From assembly GCA_041916775.1 (NCBI GenBank), contig JAYRYZ010000008.1, positions 101,568-165,567 of the forward strand: DNA of 64,000 bases, read 5' to 3'. The position numbers were made by a program, and so were the translations under genes. Under the pieces are notes generated by a model that made no database searches, was not told the DNA's origin, and saw nothing but the letters and a program-made list of their open reading frames with translations. Source of the stretch: UBA2357 sp041916775. Its GTDB lineage: Bacteria > Pseudomonadota > Gammaproteobacteria > Burkholderiales > Rhodocyclaceae. Shown here piece after piece: positions 24,033 to 33,532 of the stretch (positions are counted from its first letter, which is position 1; each line of letters opens with the position of its first letter).

Positions 24033-24752
24033 TCAGAAGCTGCCGGTGAACCGGTAGCGTGCCGCCGGGTGCCACATCGTCGCCACCGACGCGACCTGAC
24101 CCTGCGACAGCGTCTGGCGGTGCAGCACCAGGCAGGGCTCGGCGAGCGGCATGCGCAGCAGCTCGCCGACCGCGCGGGTGGGCAGGCTCGCCTCGATCGA
24201 GAAATTCACCCCCTGCAAGGGCGCCACCCGCATCAGATACTCGTTGGGGGTCTGCGTGGCGAAATCCAGCGTCATGTAGTCGGGCGCTACGCGCGGGTTC
24301 ACATGCCTGTCCTCGACCTGTATCGGCTGCTCTTCCTCGAAGTGCACCACCACCGAATGGAACAGCGGCTGATCCGGCGCGATGCCGAATGCGCGCGCGA
24401 GGGCTTCGCCCGCCTTGACGCGGCTGAGTGACTGCAGCTCGCTGCGATGGCGATGGCCGCGCGCGGCGATCTCCTCTGCGATGTTGCGGATCGCGACCAG
24501 CGTGGACTGGTACTTCTGCTGCGCCACATATGTGCCCGAACCCTGCACCCGCTCCACGATGCGCTCGTCGCCGAGCTCGCGGATGGCGCGGTTCACCGTC
24601 ATCCGCGACACCCCGAACTGACGCGCCAGCGCCTCCTCGGCGGGGATCGCGTCGCCTTCCTTCCACACCCCGGCGTGGATCTGCGCCAGCACGTAATCCT
24701 TGATCTGGCGGTAGGCGGGCGCGCGGGCGGGTTCGGTTCGGGCGGTGTTCAT
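24033..24752 (-). CDS. hutC: Histidine utilisation repressor
   Basis: A 239-residue GntR/HutC regulator: winged helix 'YRQIKDYVLAQIHAGVWKEGDAIPAEEALARQFGVSRMTVNRAIREL' (about 14-60), then a UTRA effector domain with 'FHSVVVHFEEEQPIQVEDRHVNP' and 'FSIEASLPTRAVGELLRMPLAEPCLVLHRQT'. HutC binds urocanate and releases the hut promoter. It is transcribed divergently from hutUHIG, and the intergenic region contains the HutC-like palindrome TGTATATACA over the hutU promoter. The ATG at 24752 gives the expected family length. Confidence 0.95.
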   Translation of the reverse strand: MNTARTEPARAPAYRQIKDYVLAQIHAGVWKEGDAIPAEEALARQFGVSRMTVNRAIRELGDERIVERVQGSGTYVAQQKYQSTLVAIRNIAEEIAARGHRHRSELQSLSRVKAGEALARAFGIAPDQPLFHSVVVHFEEEQPIQVEDRHVNPRVAPDYMTLDFATQTPNEYLMRVAPLQGVNFSIEASLPTRAVGELLRMPLAEPCLVLHRQTLSQGQVASVATMWHPAARYRFTGSF

Positions 24753-24791
24753 TCTGGGGGCACACGTCGATAGGGCGAGCGCTGAATTGTA

Positions 24792-24830
24792 TTGACAAAG
24801 CGTGATCTGCACTAATATTATGTATATACA
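24792..24830 (+). promoter_or_regulatory. hut promoter with overlapping HutC operator
   Basis: A -35 TTGACA (24792-24797), 18-base spacer and -10 TATTAT (24816-24821) face hutU. The palindrome TGTATATACA (24821-24830) starts at the last base of the -10, so bound HutC would block RNA polymerase. The sequence agrees with the TGTATATACA core known for HutC sites in Pseudomonas. Confidence 0.82.
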
Positions 24831-24905
24831 ACTTAGCGCCAAGAGAGCGATAGTTGTACGTGCGAATATCGCCGCGCAACCCTGACCGACACCAAGGAGA
24901 ACAGC

Positions 24906-26621
24906 ATGAGCCACGCCGACCAGACCCCTGCCCACGACCCGCGCTTCGACGCCAGCCGCGTGATCCGCGCGCCGCGCGGCACCCAGCTCCACTGCCGGAA
25001 CTGGATCGCCGAGGCCGCCTACCGCATGCTGCAGAACAACCTCGACCCGGAAGTCGCCGAGAACCCGCAGCATCTCGTCGTGTATGGCGGCATCGGCCGC
25101 GCGGCGCGCGACTGGGCGTGCTTCGACCAGATCCTCGCCTCGCTGCGCGAGCTCGGCGACGACGAATCGCTGCTGATCCAGTCGGGCAAGCCGGTGGGCG
25201 TGTTCAAGACCCACGCCAACGCGCCGCGGGTGCTCATCGCCAACTCCAACCTGGTGCCCAAGTGGGCGAACTGGGCGCACTTCAACGAGCTCGATCGCAA
25301 GGGCCTCTTCATGTACGGCCAGATGACCGCCGGCAGCTGGATCTACATCGGCAGCCAGGGCATCGTGCAGGGCACCTTCGAGACCTTCGTCGAGGCCGGC
25401 CGTCAGCACTACGGCAACGACCTCTCCGGCCGCTGGATCCTCACCGCCGGCCTGGGCGGCATGGGCGGCGCACAGCCGCTGGCGGCGACGCTGGCGGGTG
25501 CCTGCTCGCTCAACATCGAGTGTCAGCAGTCGAGCATCGACTTCCGCCTGCGTACCCGTTATGTGGACAAGCAGGCGCGCGACATCGACCACGCGCTGGA
25601 ACTGATCGCGCATCACACCGCGCGCCGCGAGGCGGTGTCGATCGCGCTGCTCGGCAACGCCGCCGACGTGCTGCCCGAGCTGGTGAAGCGCGCCCGCGCC
25701 GGCGGCATCCGCCCCGATCTCGTCACCGACCAGACCTCCGCCCACGACCTCATCAACGGCTACCTGCCGCGCGGCTGGACGGTCGAGGAATGGAAGACGG
25801 CGCAAAAGGACGCGAGCCAGCATGCGCGCCTCACCGAGGCGGCGGCGCAATCCTGCGCGGTGCATGTGCAGGCGATGCTGGATTTCCAGTCGATGGGCAT
25901 CCCCACCGTGGATTACGGCAACAACATCCGCCAGGTGGCCTTCGACCAGGGCGTGAAGAACGCCTTCGACTTCCCCGGTTTCGTGCCCGCCTACATCCGC
26001 CCGTTGTTCTGCGAGGGCAAGGGCCCGTTCCGCTGGGTGGCGCTGTCGGGCGATCCGGAAGACATCTACAGGACCGATGCCAAGATCAAGGAACTCTTCC
26101 CCGACAACAAGCACACCCACCGCTGGCTCGACATGGCGCGCGAGCGCATCGCCTTCCAGGGTCTGCCGGCGCGCATTTGCTGGCTGGGCCTGGGCGAGCG
26201 CCATCTCGCCGGTCTCGCGTTCAACGAGATGGTGAAGAACGGCGAGCTGAAGGCACCGATCGTGATCGGTCGCGACCACCTCGACACCGGCTCGGTCGCG
26301 AGCCCCAACCGCGAGACCGAGGGCATGAAGGACGGCACCGACGCCGTCTCCGACTGGCCGCTGCTGAACGCGCTGCTCAACACCGCCGGCGGTGCGAGCT
26401 GGGTGAGCCTGCACCATGGCGGTGGTGTGGGCATGGGCTATTCTCAGCATTCGGGCATGGTCATCGTCGCCGACGGCAGCGATGCCGCCGCCGAACGCCT
26501 CGCGCGGGTGCTGGTGAATGACTGCGGCTCGGGCGTGATGCGTCACGCCGACGCCGGCTACGAACTTGCGATCGCCACCGCGCGCAAGCATGGCCTGAAA
26601 CTGCCGATGATCGGCCGCTGA
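24906..26621 (+). CDS. hutU: Urocanate hydratase
   Basis: A 571-residue urocanase, slightly longer than the usual 555 or so. Family landmarks: 'ELDRKGLFMYGQMTAGSWIYIGSQGIVQGT', the NAD-binding 'TAGLGGMGGAQPLAATLAGA', 'DQTSAHDLINGYLPRGWTVEEW', and the C-terminal 'WVSLHHGGGVGMGYSQHSGMVIVADG'. It converts urocanate to imidazolonepropionate, the second step of histidine degradation. It is the first gene of a four-gene plus-strand operon, 11 bases before hutH, under the HutC-controlled promoter at 24792. Confidence 0.97.
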   Translation: MSHADQTPAHDPRFDASRVIRAPRGTQLHCRNWIAEAAYRMLQNNLDPEVAENPQHLVVYGGIGRAARDWACFDQILASLRELGDDESLLIQSGKPVGVFKTHANAPRVLIANSNLVPKWANWAHFNELDRKGLFMYGQMTAGSWIYIGSQGIVQGTFETFVEAGRQHYGNDLSGRWILTAGLGGMGGAQPLAATLAGACSLNIECQQSSIDFRLRTRYVDKQARDIDHALELIAHHTARREAVSIALLGNAADVLPELVKRARAGGIRPDLVTDQTSAHDLINGYLPRGWTVEEWKTAQKDASQHARLTEAAAQSCAVHVQAMLDFQSMGIPTVDYGNNIRQVAFDQGVKNAFDFPGFVPAYIRPLFCEGKGPFRWVALSGDPEDIYRTDAKIKELFPDNKHTHRWLDMARERIAFQGLPARICWLGLGERHLAGLAFNEMVKNGELKAPIVIGRDHLDTGSVASPNRETEGMKDGTDAVSDWPLLNALLNTAGGASWVSLHHGGGVGMGYSQHSGMVIVADGSDAAAERLARVLVNDCGSGVMRHADAGYELAIATARKHGLKLPMIGR

Positions 26622-26632
26622 GGAGAACGACG

Positions 26633-28168
26633 ATGACACGAGTACTGACCCCCGGCGCGCTCAGCCTCGCCGACCTGCGCGCGCTGTGGCTGGGCCCGCA
26701 GACGCTGTCCCTGCCGGCTTCGGCACAGGCCGCGATCGAAGCCGCCGCGGCCACCATCGACCGCATCGTCGCCAAGGGCGACGCGGCGTACGGCATCAAC
26801 ACCGGCTTCGGCAAGCTCGCCCGCACCCGCATCCCGGATGCGCAGCTCGAGCAGCTGCAGCGCAACCTGATCCTGTCGCACTCGGTGGGCACCGGTGAGC
26901 CGATGTCCGACGCCTGCGTGCGGCTGGTGATGGTGATGAAGGCGGCGAGCCTCGCGCGCGGCTACTCCGGCGTGCGCCCGGTGGTGGTCGACACCCTTCT
27001 GGCACTCCTCAACGCCGGCATCCTGCCGCTCATCCCGGTGAAGGGCTCGGTGGGCGCCTCGGGCGACCTCGCGCCGCTGTCGCACATGACGCTCGCGCTG
27101 ATGGGCGAGGGCGAGGTGCGGGTGGAAGGGCGGGTGATGCCCGCCGCCACCGCGTTGCGCGAAGCCGGCATCGCGCCGTTGGCGCTCGCCGCGAAGGAGG
27201 GCCTGGCACTCATCAACGGCACCCAGGTGTCCACCGCGCTGGCGCTGCACGGCCTCTTCATGGCCGAGCGTCTGCTCGAGGCCGGCATGGTCACCGGCGC
27301 GCTGTGCGTGGATGCGGCCAAGGGTAGCGACGCGCCCTTCGACCCGCGCATCCACATCGCGCGCGGCCAGCCCGGCCAGATCGCCGCGGCCGCGGTCACC
27401 CGTGCGCTGCTCGCCGGCAGCCAGATCCGCCTGTCCCACCTCGACAACGACGAGCGGGTGCAGGACCCGTACAGCCTGCGCTGCCAGCCGCAGGTGATGG
27501 GCGCCTGCCGCGACCTGATCGCCAACGCCGCGCGCACCCTGCTGATCGAGGCGAACGCGGTCACCGACAACCCGCTGGTGTTCACCGACACTGGCGAGGT
27601 GCTCTCGGGCGGCAACTTCCACGCCGAACCGGTGGCCTTCGCCGCCGATACCCTGGCGCTCGCGATCGCCGAGATCGGTGCGCTGTCGGAGCGGCGCATC
27701 GCGCTCCTCATCGACAGCAGTCTCTCCGGCCTGCCGCCCTTCCTGGTGGATAACCCGGGGCTCAACTCCGGCTTCATGATCGCGCATGTCACCGCCGCCG
27801 CGCTCGCCTCGGAGAACAAGTCGCACGCCCACCCGGCGAGCGTCGACAGCCTGCCCACCTCCGCCAACCAGGAGGACCACGTCAGCATGGCCACCTACGC
27901 CGGCCGGCGTCTCGCCGAGATGGCCGACAACACCGCCACCATCCTCGCGATCGAGTGGCTGGCTGCGGCGCAGGGGGTGGATTTCCATCGCCCGCTCGCG
28001 ACCTCGCCGGCGCTCGCGGCGGCACATGCGCGTCTGCGCGAGGCCGTGCCCTTCTACGCCGAGGACCGTCTCTTTGCGCCGGACATCGAGGCCGCGCGAC
28101 GCCTCGTGCTCGCGGGTGAGGCGGGTGCCGCCTGCCGCGAACCGCTTGCCGCGATCTGGAGCGCATGA
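26633..28168 (+). CDS. hutH: Histidine ammonia-lyase
   Basis: A 511-residue lyase. The Ala142-Ser143-Gly144 triad in 'GSVGASGDLAPLSH' forms the MIO prosthetic group by self-cyclisation. Other family residues: 'YGINTGFGKLA' with the catalytic Tyr, 'NGTQVSTAL', 'QDPYSLRCQPQVMG' and 'ASVDSLPTSANQEDHVSM'. It removes ammonia from L-histidine to give urocanate, which is also the inducer seen by HutC. It is the second gene of hutUHIG; its last four bases overlap the hutI start (ATGA). Confidence 0.97.
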   Translation: MTRVLTPGALSLADLRALWLGPQTLSLPASAQAAIEAAAATIDRIVAKGDAAYGINTGFGKLARTRIPDAQLEQLQRNLILSHSVGTGEPMSDACVRLVMVMKAASLARGYSGVRPVVVDTLLALLNAGILPLIPVKGSVGASGDLAPLSHMTLALMGEGEVRVEGRVMPAATALREAGIAPLALAAKEGLALINGTQVSTALALHGLFMAERLLEAGMVTGALCVDAAKGSDAPFDPRIHIARGQPGQIAAAAVTRALLAGSQIRLSHLDNDERVQDPYSLRCQPQVMGACRDLIANAARTLLIEANAVTDNPLVFTDTGEVLSGGNFHAEPVAFAADTLALAIAEIGALSERRIALLIDSSLSGLPPFLVDNPGLNSGFMIAHVTAAALASENKSHAHPASVDSLPTSANQEDHVSMATYAGRRLAEMADNTATILAIEWLAAAQGVDFHRPLATSPALAAAHARLREAVPFYAEDRLFAPDIEAARRLVLAGEAGAACREPLAAIWSA

Positions 28169-29460
28169 TGACGGCCGCTGCGCGCGCCATCCCCGGCGCG
28201 GCCGCCACCTTAGCCTCCAGCGCCCTCTCGACCGGGCCGGTGCTGTGGCGCGATGCTCGTATCGCCACCCTGGCCGATGGCGGCTGGGGCCTGATCGAGC
28301 GCGGCGCGTTGGTCAGCGAGGGCGGCGCAATCGCCTGGGTGGGGCCGGAGGCCGCACTGCCGCCTGCGCTCGCGGCGCGGGTGCAGGCCACCCAGGATCT
28401 CGGTGGCGCGCTCGTCACCCCCGGCCTCGTCGATTGCCACACCCACCTGGTGTATGGCGGCCAACGCGCCGGCGAGTTCGAGCAGCGCCTGCAGGGCGTG
28501 AGCTACGAGGAGATCGCGCGTGCCGGTGGAGGCATCCGCGCGAGCGTTGCCGCCACCCGCGCCGCCGACGAGGCATCGCTCTTCGCCAGCGCCGCCAGGC
28601 GCGCCCGCAGCCTGATGGCCGAGGGCGTCACCACGCTCGAGATCAAGTCCGGCTACGGCCTGTCACTGGCGGACGAGGCGCGCTGCCTGCGGGTCGCGCG
28701 GCGCATCGGTTCGGAGCTGCCGGTGAGCGTGCGCACCACCTTCCTCGGCGCTCACGCGCTGCCGCCGGAGTATGCCGGCCGCGCCGACGAGTACATCGAC
28801 GCGGTGTGCGCATGGCTGCCGACCCTGCATGGCGAGGGCCTGGTGGACGCGGTCGACGCCTTCTGCGAGGGCATCGGCTTCAGCCCCGAACAGACGCGGC
28901 GCGTGTTCGCCGCCGCGCAGGCATTGGGGCTGCCGGTGAAGCTCCACGCCGAGCAGCTCTCCGACCAGGGCGGTGCGGCGCTGGCGGCGGGCTTCGGCGC
29001 GCTCTCCTGCGACCACCTCGAATACCTCGGCGACGACGGCATCGCCGTGATGCGCGCCGCCGGCAGCGTGGCGGTGCTGCTGCCCGGCGCCTTCTACTTC
29101 CTGCGCGAGACGAAGCTTCCGCCCATTGCCGCGCTGCGTGCCGCCGGCGTGCCGATGGCGGTATCCACCGACCACAACCCGGGCACCTCGCCGGGCCTGT
29201 CGCTGCTGCTGATGATCAACATGGCCTGCACCCTGTTCCGCCTCACGCCGCTGGAAGCGGTGCAGGGCGTGACGATGCACGCGGCGCGTGCCCTCGGCCT
29301 GGACGACCGCGGTGTGCTCGCGCCGGGTCTGCGGGCGGATTTCGTCGTGTGGGCGCTGGACCATCCCAACGAACTCGCCTATTGGTTCGGCCACAATCCG
29401 GCGCAACGCGTCGTCGTCGCCGGCGAGGCGCGCACTGCCGGCGACTGGAGCACACAATGA
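28165..29460 (+). CDS. hutI: Imidazolonepropionase
   Basis: A 431-residue amidohydrolase-superfamily enzyme. The metal site shows as 'GLVDCHTHLVYGG' (HxH), later 'KLHAEQLSDQGG' and 'STDHNPGTSP'; 'TTLEIKSGYGL' is also typical of HutI. It opens the imidazolone ring to give N-formimino-L-glutamate. It overlaps hutH by 4 bases and hutG by 4 bases, so translation is coupled. ATG codons at 28165 and 28168 are both possible starts. The N-terminus is about 15-20 residues longer than usual. Confidence 0.95.
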   Translation: MMTAAARAIPGAAATLASSALSTGPVLWRDARIATLADGGWGLIERGALVSEGGAIAWVGPEAALPPALAARVQATQDLGGALVTPGLVDCHTHLVYGGQRAGEFEQRLQGVSYEEIARAGGGIRASVAATRAADEASLFASAARRARSLMAEGVTTLEIKSGYGLSLADEARCLRVARRIGSELPVSVRTTFLGAHALPPEYAGRADEYIDAVCAWLPTLHGEGLVDAVDAFCEGIGFSPEQTRRVFAAAQALGLPVKLHAEQLSDQGGAALAAGFGALSCDHLEYLGDDGIAVMRAAGSVAVLLPGAFYFLRETKLPPIAALRAAGVPMAVSTDHNPGTSPGLSLLLMINMACTLFRLTPLEAVQGVTMHAARALGLDDRGVLAPGLRADFVVWALDHPNELAYWFGHNPAQRVVVAGEARTAGDWSTQ

Positions 29461-30455
29461 GTCAGCACCCCGAAGACGCCCGCAGGGCGGATGCCGACCC
29501 AGTCGATTCCCTTTCGCAGGATTTCGTCTGGCAGGGCCGCATCGACAGCGAAGAGACCGGCCCCAGCCGGCGCTGGCACCAGCATGTGCGGCCGCTGCAC
29601 GCGGATGCGCACGGCGGCGTCACGCTGATCGGCTTTGCGGTCGACGAAGGGGTGCGGCGCAATGCCGGCCGGCCGGGGGCGGCCGACGGCCCGCGCGCGC
29701 TGCGCGGCGCGCTGGCGGGCATGCCGGTGCTGGGCGAGCCGGCGCTGTTCGACGCGGGCGATGTCCACTGCACCGATGCGGATCTGGAAGCGGCCCAGCA
29801 CACCCTCGCGCGTCATGTCGCCGCCGCCATCGCGCGCGACAGCCTGCCGCTGGTGCTGGGCGGCGGACACGAGGTGGCGTGGGGCAGCTTCCAGGGTATC
29901 GTCGCGGCGCGCCCGGCGCTGCGGCGAGTGCTGATCGTGAACCTCGACGCCCACTTCGACCTGCGCGTCGCCGCGCGTGGCAACTCCGGCACACCCTTTC
30001 GCCAGATCCAGGAACACTGTGCCGCCAACGGCCGGCCGTTCGACTACCGCGTCTTCGGCATCAGCCGCTTCGCCAACACAGAGGCGCTGTTCCAGCGTGC
30101 CGACGCGCTGGGCGTGCGCTACTGGCTGGACGAGGTGCTGCAGGACAGCGCCGCGCTAGCCGCCGCACAGCAGCAACTCGCCGTCGACCTTGCCGATTGC
30201 GAGGCGGTGTATCTCACCGTCTGCCTCGACGTGCTGCCCGGCGGCCAGGCACCCGGCGTCTCCGCACCCGCACCGCTGGGCGTGCCGCTCGCGATCGTCG
30301 AGACCCTGCTCGACCAGGTCCTGGCCAGTGGGCGCGTCATTGCCGCGGACATCGCCGAGCTGAGCCCCGCATTCGACCGCGACGGCCTCACCGCCCGCGT
30401 CGCCGCACGCATCGCCGCACGGGTTGCGCGTGGAGTGGTGGTGTCGTCTCCTTAG
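29457..30455 (+). CDS. hutG: Formimidoylglutamase
   Basis: A 332-residue arginase/ureohydrolase-fold enzyme. Mn-binding motifs: 'LVLGGGHEVAWGSF', 'NLDAHFDLR' and 'TVCLDVLPGGQAPGVSAPAP'. With hutUHI upstream it should hydrolyse formiminoglutamate to glutamate and formamide, the four-step route, rather than the deiminase (HutF) route. The start at 29457 overlaps the hutI stop by 4 bases. It is the last gene of the operon; no hut transporter gene is present in the window. Confidence 0.93.
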   Translation: MSQHPEDARRADADPVDSLSQDFVWQGRIDSEETGPSRRWHQHVRPLHADAHGGVTLIGFAVDEGVRRNAGRPGAADGPRALRGALAGMPVLGEPALFDAGDVHCTDADLEAAQHTLARHVAAAIARDSLPLVLGGGHEVAWGSFQGIVAARPALRRVLIVNLDAHFDLRVAARGNSGTPFRQIQEHCAANGRPFDYRVFGISRFANTEALFQRADALGVRYWLDEVLQDSAALAAAQQQLAVDLADCEAVYLTVCLDVLPGGQAPGVSAPAPLGVPLAIVETLLDQVLASGRVIAADIAELSPAFDRDGLTARVAARIAARVARGVVVSSP

Positions 30456-30517
30456 TGCTCGACAATCGCGAACCGCGGGGTCGATAATCGGCTATTGGGG
30501 AAGCAGTAGCATATGCA

Positions 30518-33271
30518 ATGACGTTTGATTCCGACCTGGCGTCGGTGCCGCCGCCGATGTCATCCGGCCAGGATCCGTGGCGACGGAAGGTGCTGTTGGC
30601 GCTGGGCGTGCTCGCGCTCTTCAGCTACACGTTGCTGGTTTCGGGAGGGCTGTTGCTGGCGCATGAGCGTGAAGCCGGGTTCGCATTGCGTAACCTCGAG
30701 AATCTCGGTCGTGTCCTGGAGGGGCATGCCCGCAGCACGATCGAGAAGATCGACACGATCCTGCTCGCCACGCGGCTGCAGTTGAACACGCGCATCACCG
30801 CCACATCGCAAGAAGATGCGGCGACGCGTGCCACGGCGACCGCAGAGACCTCCAACGGCACGAGTGCCGCGCTTGCGCAGTACCTCGCGCTGATCTCCGC
30901 GGAGTCGCAGAGCCTGCGCGTGGCCGACGCCAGCGGCAGTTTCATCCACGACGCGTCGGGCACACTCTTCCCCGCGCGTATTCACGACCGAGATTATTTC
31001 CGTCAGAACCGCGACACGCCGGGGGGCGGCCTCGTGATCTCCGAGCCCTTGTTCGCGCGCATCACGCACAACTGGGTGATCACGCTCAGCCGAAGACTGG
31101 ATGCGCCGGACGGGACGTTTGCAGGACTCGTGCAGGCAGCGGTGCGTGCCGAGTACTTCCAGGACTTCTTCGCGAACCTCGATCTCGGCCCCGGGCAGAG
31201 TGTCACGCTCATCGATGCGAACCGTCGCCTGATCGCGCGCTATCCGGCTGCCCAGGACAAACTCGGCCAGCCGCTGGAGAGCGACCGCCTGATCGACATG
31301 ATCGGACAAGGCCTGCGCCACATCAGTTACACGGCGCATTCGGCGGTCGATGGTGTCGAGCGACTCTACGTCGTCCGTCGCGTCGGCGATTTTCCGCTCT
31401 ATGTGCTGGTCGGCCACGCCGAGACGGAATATCTTGCCAACTGGGAGCGTCAGCGATTCTGGGGCGTGCTCAGCGTTGCTGTGCTCGCTGTCGTGCTGGG
31501 TGGCTGGATGTTCGTCTGGCTGCGGACCTATGACCGCGCGCGCGAAATCGCGCAGGGCATGACGCGTGCCTACGACACGACCTTCCGCCGGACGCGGGCC
31601 TTGCTCGACAGCCTGCCTGATCCGGCGTGGCTCAGTGACCGTCAGCGGCGCCTGATCGCGGTCAACGATGCCTTCGCTGCGCTTGCCGGAAAACGTGCCG
31701 AGGCGCTGCTGGGACGCACCATCGAGGAGGTCTGGCCGGCCCCGGCCGCCCGTGCGCTGGCCGAGCTCGACGCCGCGGCGCTGACGCAGCAATGTCAGCA
31801 GAAGTGTATCGGCAGCCAACCGGGCGAACATGGCGGAGAACGCCATTTCGAGTATGTCACCACACCTGTCGCAGACGATGCGGGTGCGCTCGCCGGGGTG
31901 GCCGGCGTTGCCCGGGACATCACTCAGTTGCAGGAGGATCAGGCGCGCATGCGCCATCTTGCGGAGCACGATCTGCTCACCGATCTGCCCAACCGCGCGC
32001 TGCTCGCCGCACACATGGCGAGTGCGCTCGCCGAGACGCTCGGGCCGCAGGCGCAGATTGCGCTGCTGTTCCTCGACCTTGACCATTTCAAGAACGTCAA
32101 TGACACGCTCGGCCATGAAATCGGCGATCAGCTGCTGCTGCAGGTGGCGCGTCGGCTTGTCGATCACCTCGACGCACGCGACACGATCAGCCGTCAGGGT
32201 GGGGACGAGTTCGCCATCCTGATCCGCGGCTACGGCACGCCGGCACGCCTCGCGGGCATCGCCCAACGCCTCGGCGATGCGCTCGCGCAGGTCTTCGTCG
32301 TCGAAGGTCATGAGTTGCGTGTCGGCGCCAGCATCGGCATCAGCACCTATCCGCATGATGGCCAGGATATCGGTGCGCTGCTGAAGAATGCAGATACCGC
32401 GATGTACCAGGCCAAGGCTGCCGGTGGCGGCACGTACCGCTTCTTCACGCCGGAGATGAATGCGCGCATTTCCGAGCGGGTGACGCTGGAGAACAGCTTG
32501 CGCCAGGCGCTCGACGGCGACGGCATCCATCTGCACTACCAGCCGCAGGTCGACGTCGCATCCGGGCGTCTGATCGGCTTCGAGGCGCTGGTCCGCTGGC
32601 GCCATCCGGTGCATGGCGAGATTCCACCGATACGCTTCATCCCCATCGCCGAGGAGAGCAATCTGATCAATCAGCTCGGCAAACGAGTGCTGCTGGAGGC
32701 CTGCCGCCAGAATCTGGCCTGGCAGAGGATGGGGTTGCCGCAGGTGGTGGTGGCGGTGAACCTTTCCGCGGTTCAGCTGCGCCAGCCCGAACTGGTGAGT
32801 CAGGTTGCGGAAGTGCTGCGCGTGACCGGACTCGATGCGCGCTGGCTCGAACTGGAGATCACCGAAAGTGCCTTCGTGCGCGACACCGAGCGCATCATCG
32901 AGGTGCTGCAGGCGTTGCGCGGCTTGGGCATCAAGCTCTCGGTGGACGACTTCGGCACAGGTTATTCAAGCCTTGGATATCTCAAGCGTCTGCCCTTCGA
33001 CCGCATCAAGATCGACCAGTCCTTCGTCCGGGATCTGCCGGACAACGGCGACGACATCGCCATCGTGCGCGCGATCATCGGCATCGCCGGTAGTCTGCAG
33101 AAGGAAGTCATCGCCGAGGGCGTGGAGCGGCCGTCGCAGGTCGCGTGCTTGCAGGCGCAGGGCTGCCAGCTCATGCAGGGTTACCATTTTGGTCGCCCTG
33201 CAGACAGCGCACGCGCGGAGGTCTTGCTGCGCAAGATGCACGAAGCGGGCGTGTTCATGCACATGGTATGA
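30518..33271 (+). CDS. Membrane GGDEF-EAL cyclic-di-GMP protein with Cache and PAS sensors
   Basis: 917 residues: transmembrane helix 1 (about 27-50), a periplasmic Cache/PDC domain (about 55-300), transmembrane helix 2 (about 312-335), a PAS domain (about 355-470), GGDEF and EAL. The cyclase motif is intact (GGDEF at 561-565). The product-inhibition RxxD site is missing: the usual Arg position is Asp552 ('DARD'). The phosphodiesterase motif is also intact (Glu689-Ala-Leu), with 'VAVNLSAVQLRQ', 'LELEITESAF', 'DDFGTGYSSL' and 'IKIDQSF' present. It probably senses an external small molecule and changes c-di-GMP; which activity dominates is not predictable. Confidence 0.92.
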   Translation: MTFDSDLASVPPPMSSGQDPWRRKVLLALGVLALFSYTLLVSGGLLLAHEREAGFALRNLENLGRVLEGHARSTIEKIDTILLATRLQLNTRITATSQEDAATRATATAETSNGTSAALAQYLALISAESQSLRVADASGSFIHDASGTLFPARIHDRDYFRQNRDTPGGGLVISEPLFARITHNWVITLSRRLDAPDGTFAGLVQAAVRAEYFQDFFANLDLGPGQSVTLIDANRRLIARYPAAQDKLGQPLESDRLIDMIGQGLRHISYTAHSAVDGVERLYVVRRVGDFPLYVLVGHAETEYLANWERQRFWGVLSVAVLAVVLGGWMFVWLRTYDRAREIAQGMTRAYDTTFRRTRALLDSLPDPAWLSDRQRRLIAVNDAFAALAGKRAEALLGRTIEEVWPAPAARALAELDAAALTQQCQQKCIGSQPGEHGGERHFEYVTTPVADDAGALAGVAGVARDITQLQEDQARMRHLAEHDLLTDLPNRALLAAHMASALAETLGPQAQIALLFLDLDHFKNVNDTLGHEIGDQLLLQVARRLVDHLDARDTISRQGGDEFAILIRGYGTPARLAGIAQRLGDALAQVFVVEGHELRVGASIGISTYPHDGQDIGALLKNADTAMYQAKAAGGGTYRFFTPEMNARISERVTLENSLRQALDGDGIHLHYQPQVDVASGRLIGFEALVRWRHPVHGEIPPIRFIPIAEESNLINQLGKRVLLEACRQNLAWQRMGLPQVVVAVNLSAVQLRQPELVSQVAEVLRVTGLDARWLELEITESAFVRDTERIIEVLQALRGLGIKLSVDDFGTGYSSLGYLKRLPFDRIKIDQSFVRDLPDNGDDIAIVRAIIGIAGSLQKEVIAEGVERPSQVACLQAQGCQLMQGYHFGRPADSARAEVLLRKMHEAGVFMHMV

Positions 33272-33313
33272 GCGCGCGCGCTGGCCGGCAGCTTTCGCAG
33301 GCGCGGAGGTTCA

Positions 33314-33502
33314 ATGAACATCGAAGATATCCTGCTCTTGCTCTTCGACCGCCGGCTATTGCTCCATGGCAGCTACAACTGGACGCGAAGCGCCGCGACA
33401 GCCAACGAGGAGAACATCGTGTCGAGCAACGATCCGGAACTGGTGGCGTGCTTTCTGGCGCAGTTCGCGTCGCTGTGGTCGGCGCTCGTCGGGCAGGGGT
33501 GA
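33314..33502 (+). pseudogene. C-terminal fragment of a phospholipase-D-like protein
   Basis: A 62-residue reading frame with a good GGAGG ribosome-binding site. Residues 15-37 ('LLLHGSYNWTRSAATANEEN') match the segment just after the HKD catalytic motif in PLDc_2-type nucleases and cardiolipin-synthase-like proteins (usual pattern LLTGSYNWTRSA...NEN). The HxK(x4)D motif and everything before it are absent. It looks like a gene decayed or truncated at its 5' end, although the intact ribosome-binding site could mean a short protein is still made. Function unknown. Confidence 0.55.
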
Positions 33503-33532
33503 TCGCCGTCGCAAGGTCAGGCGCCACCGACC

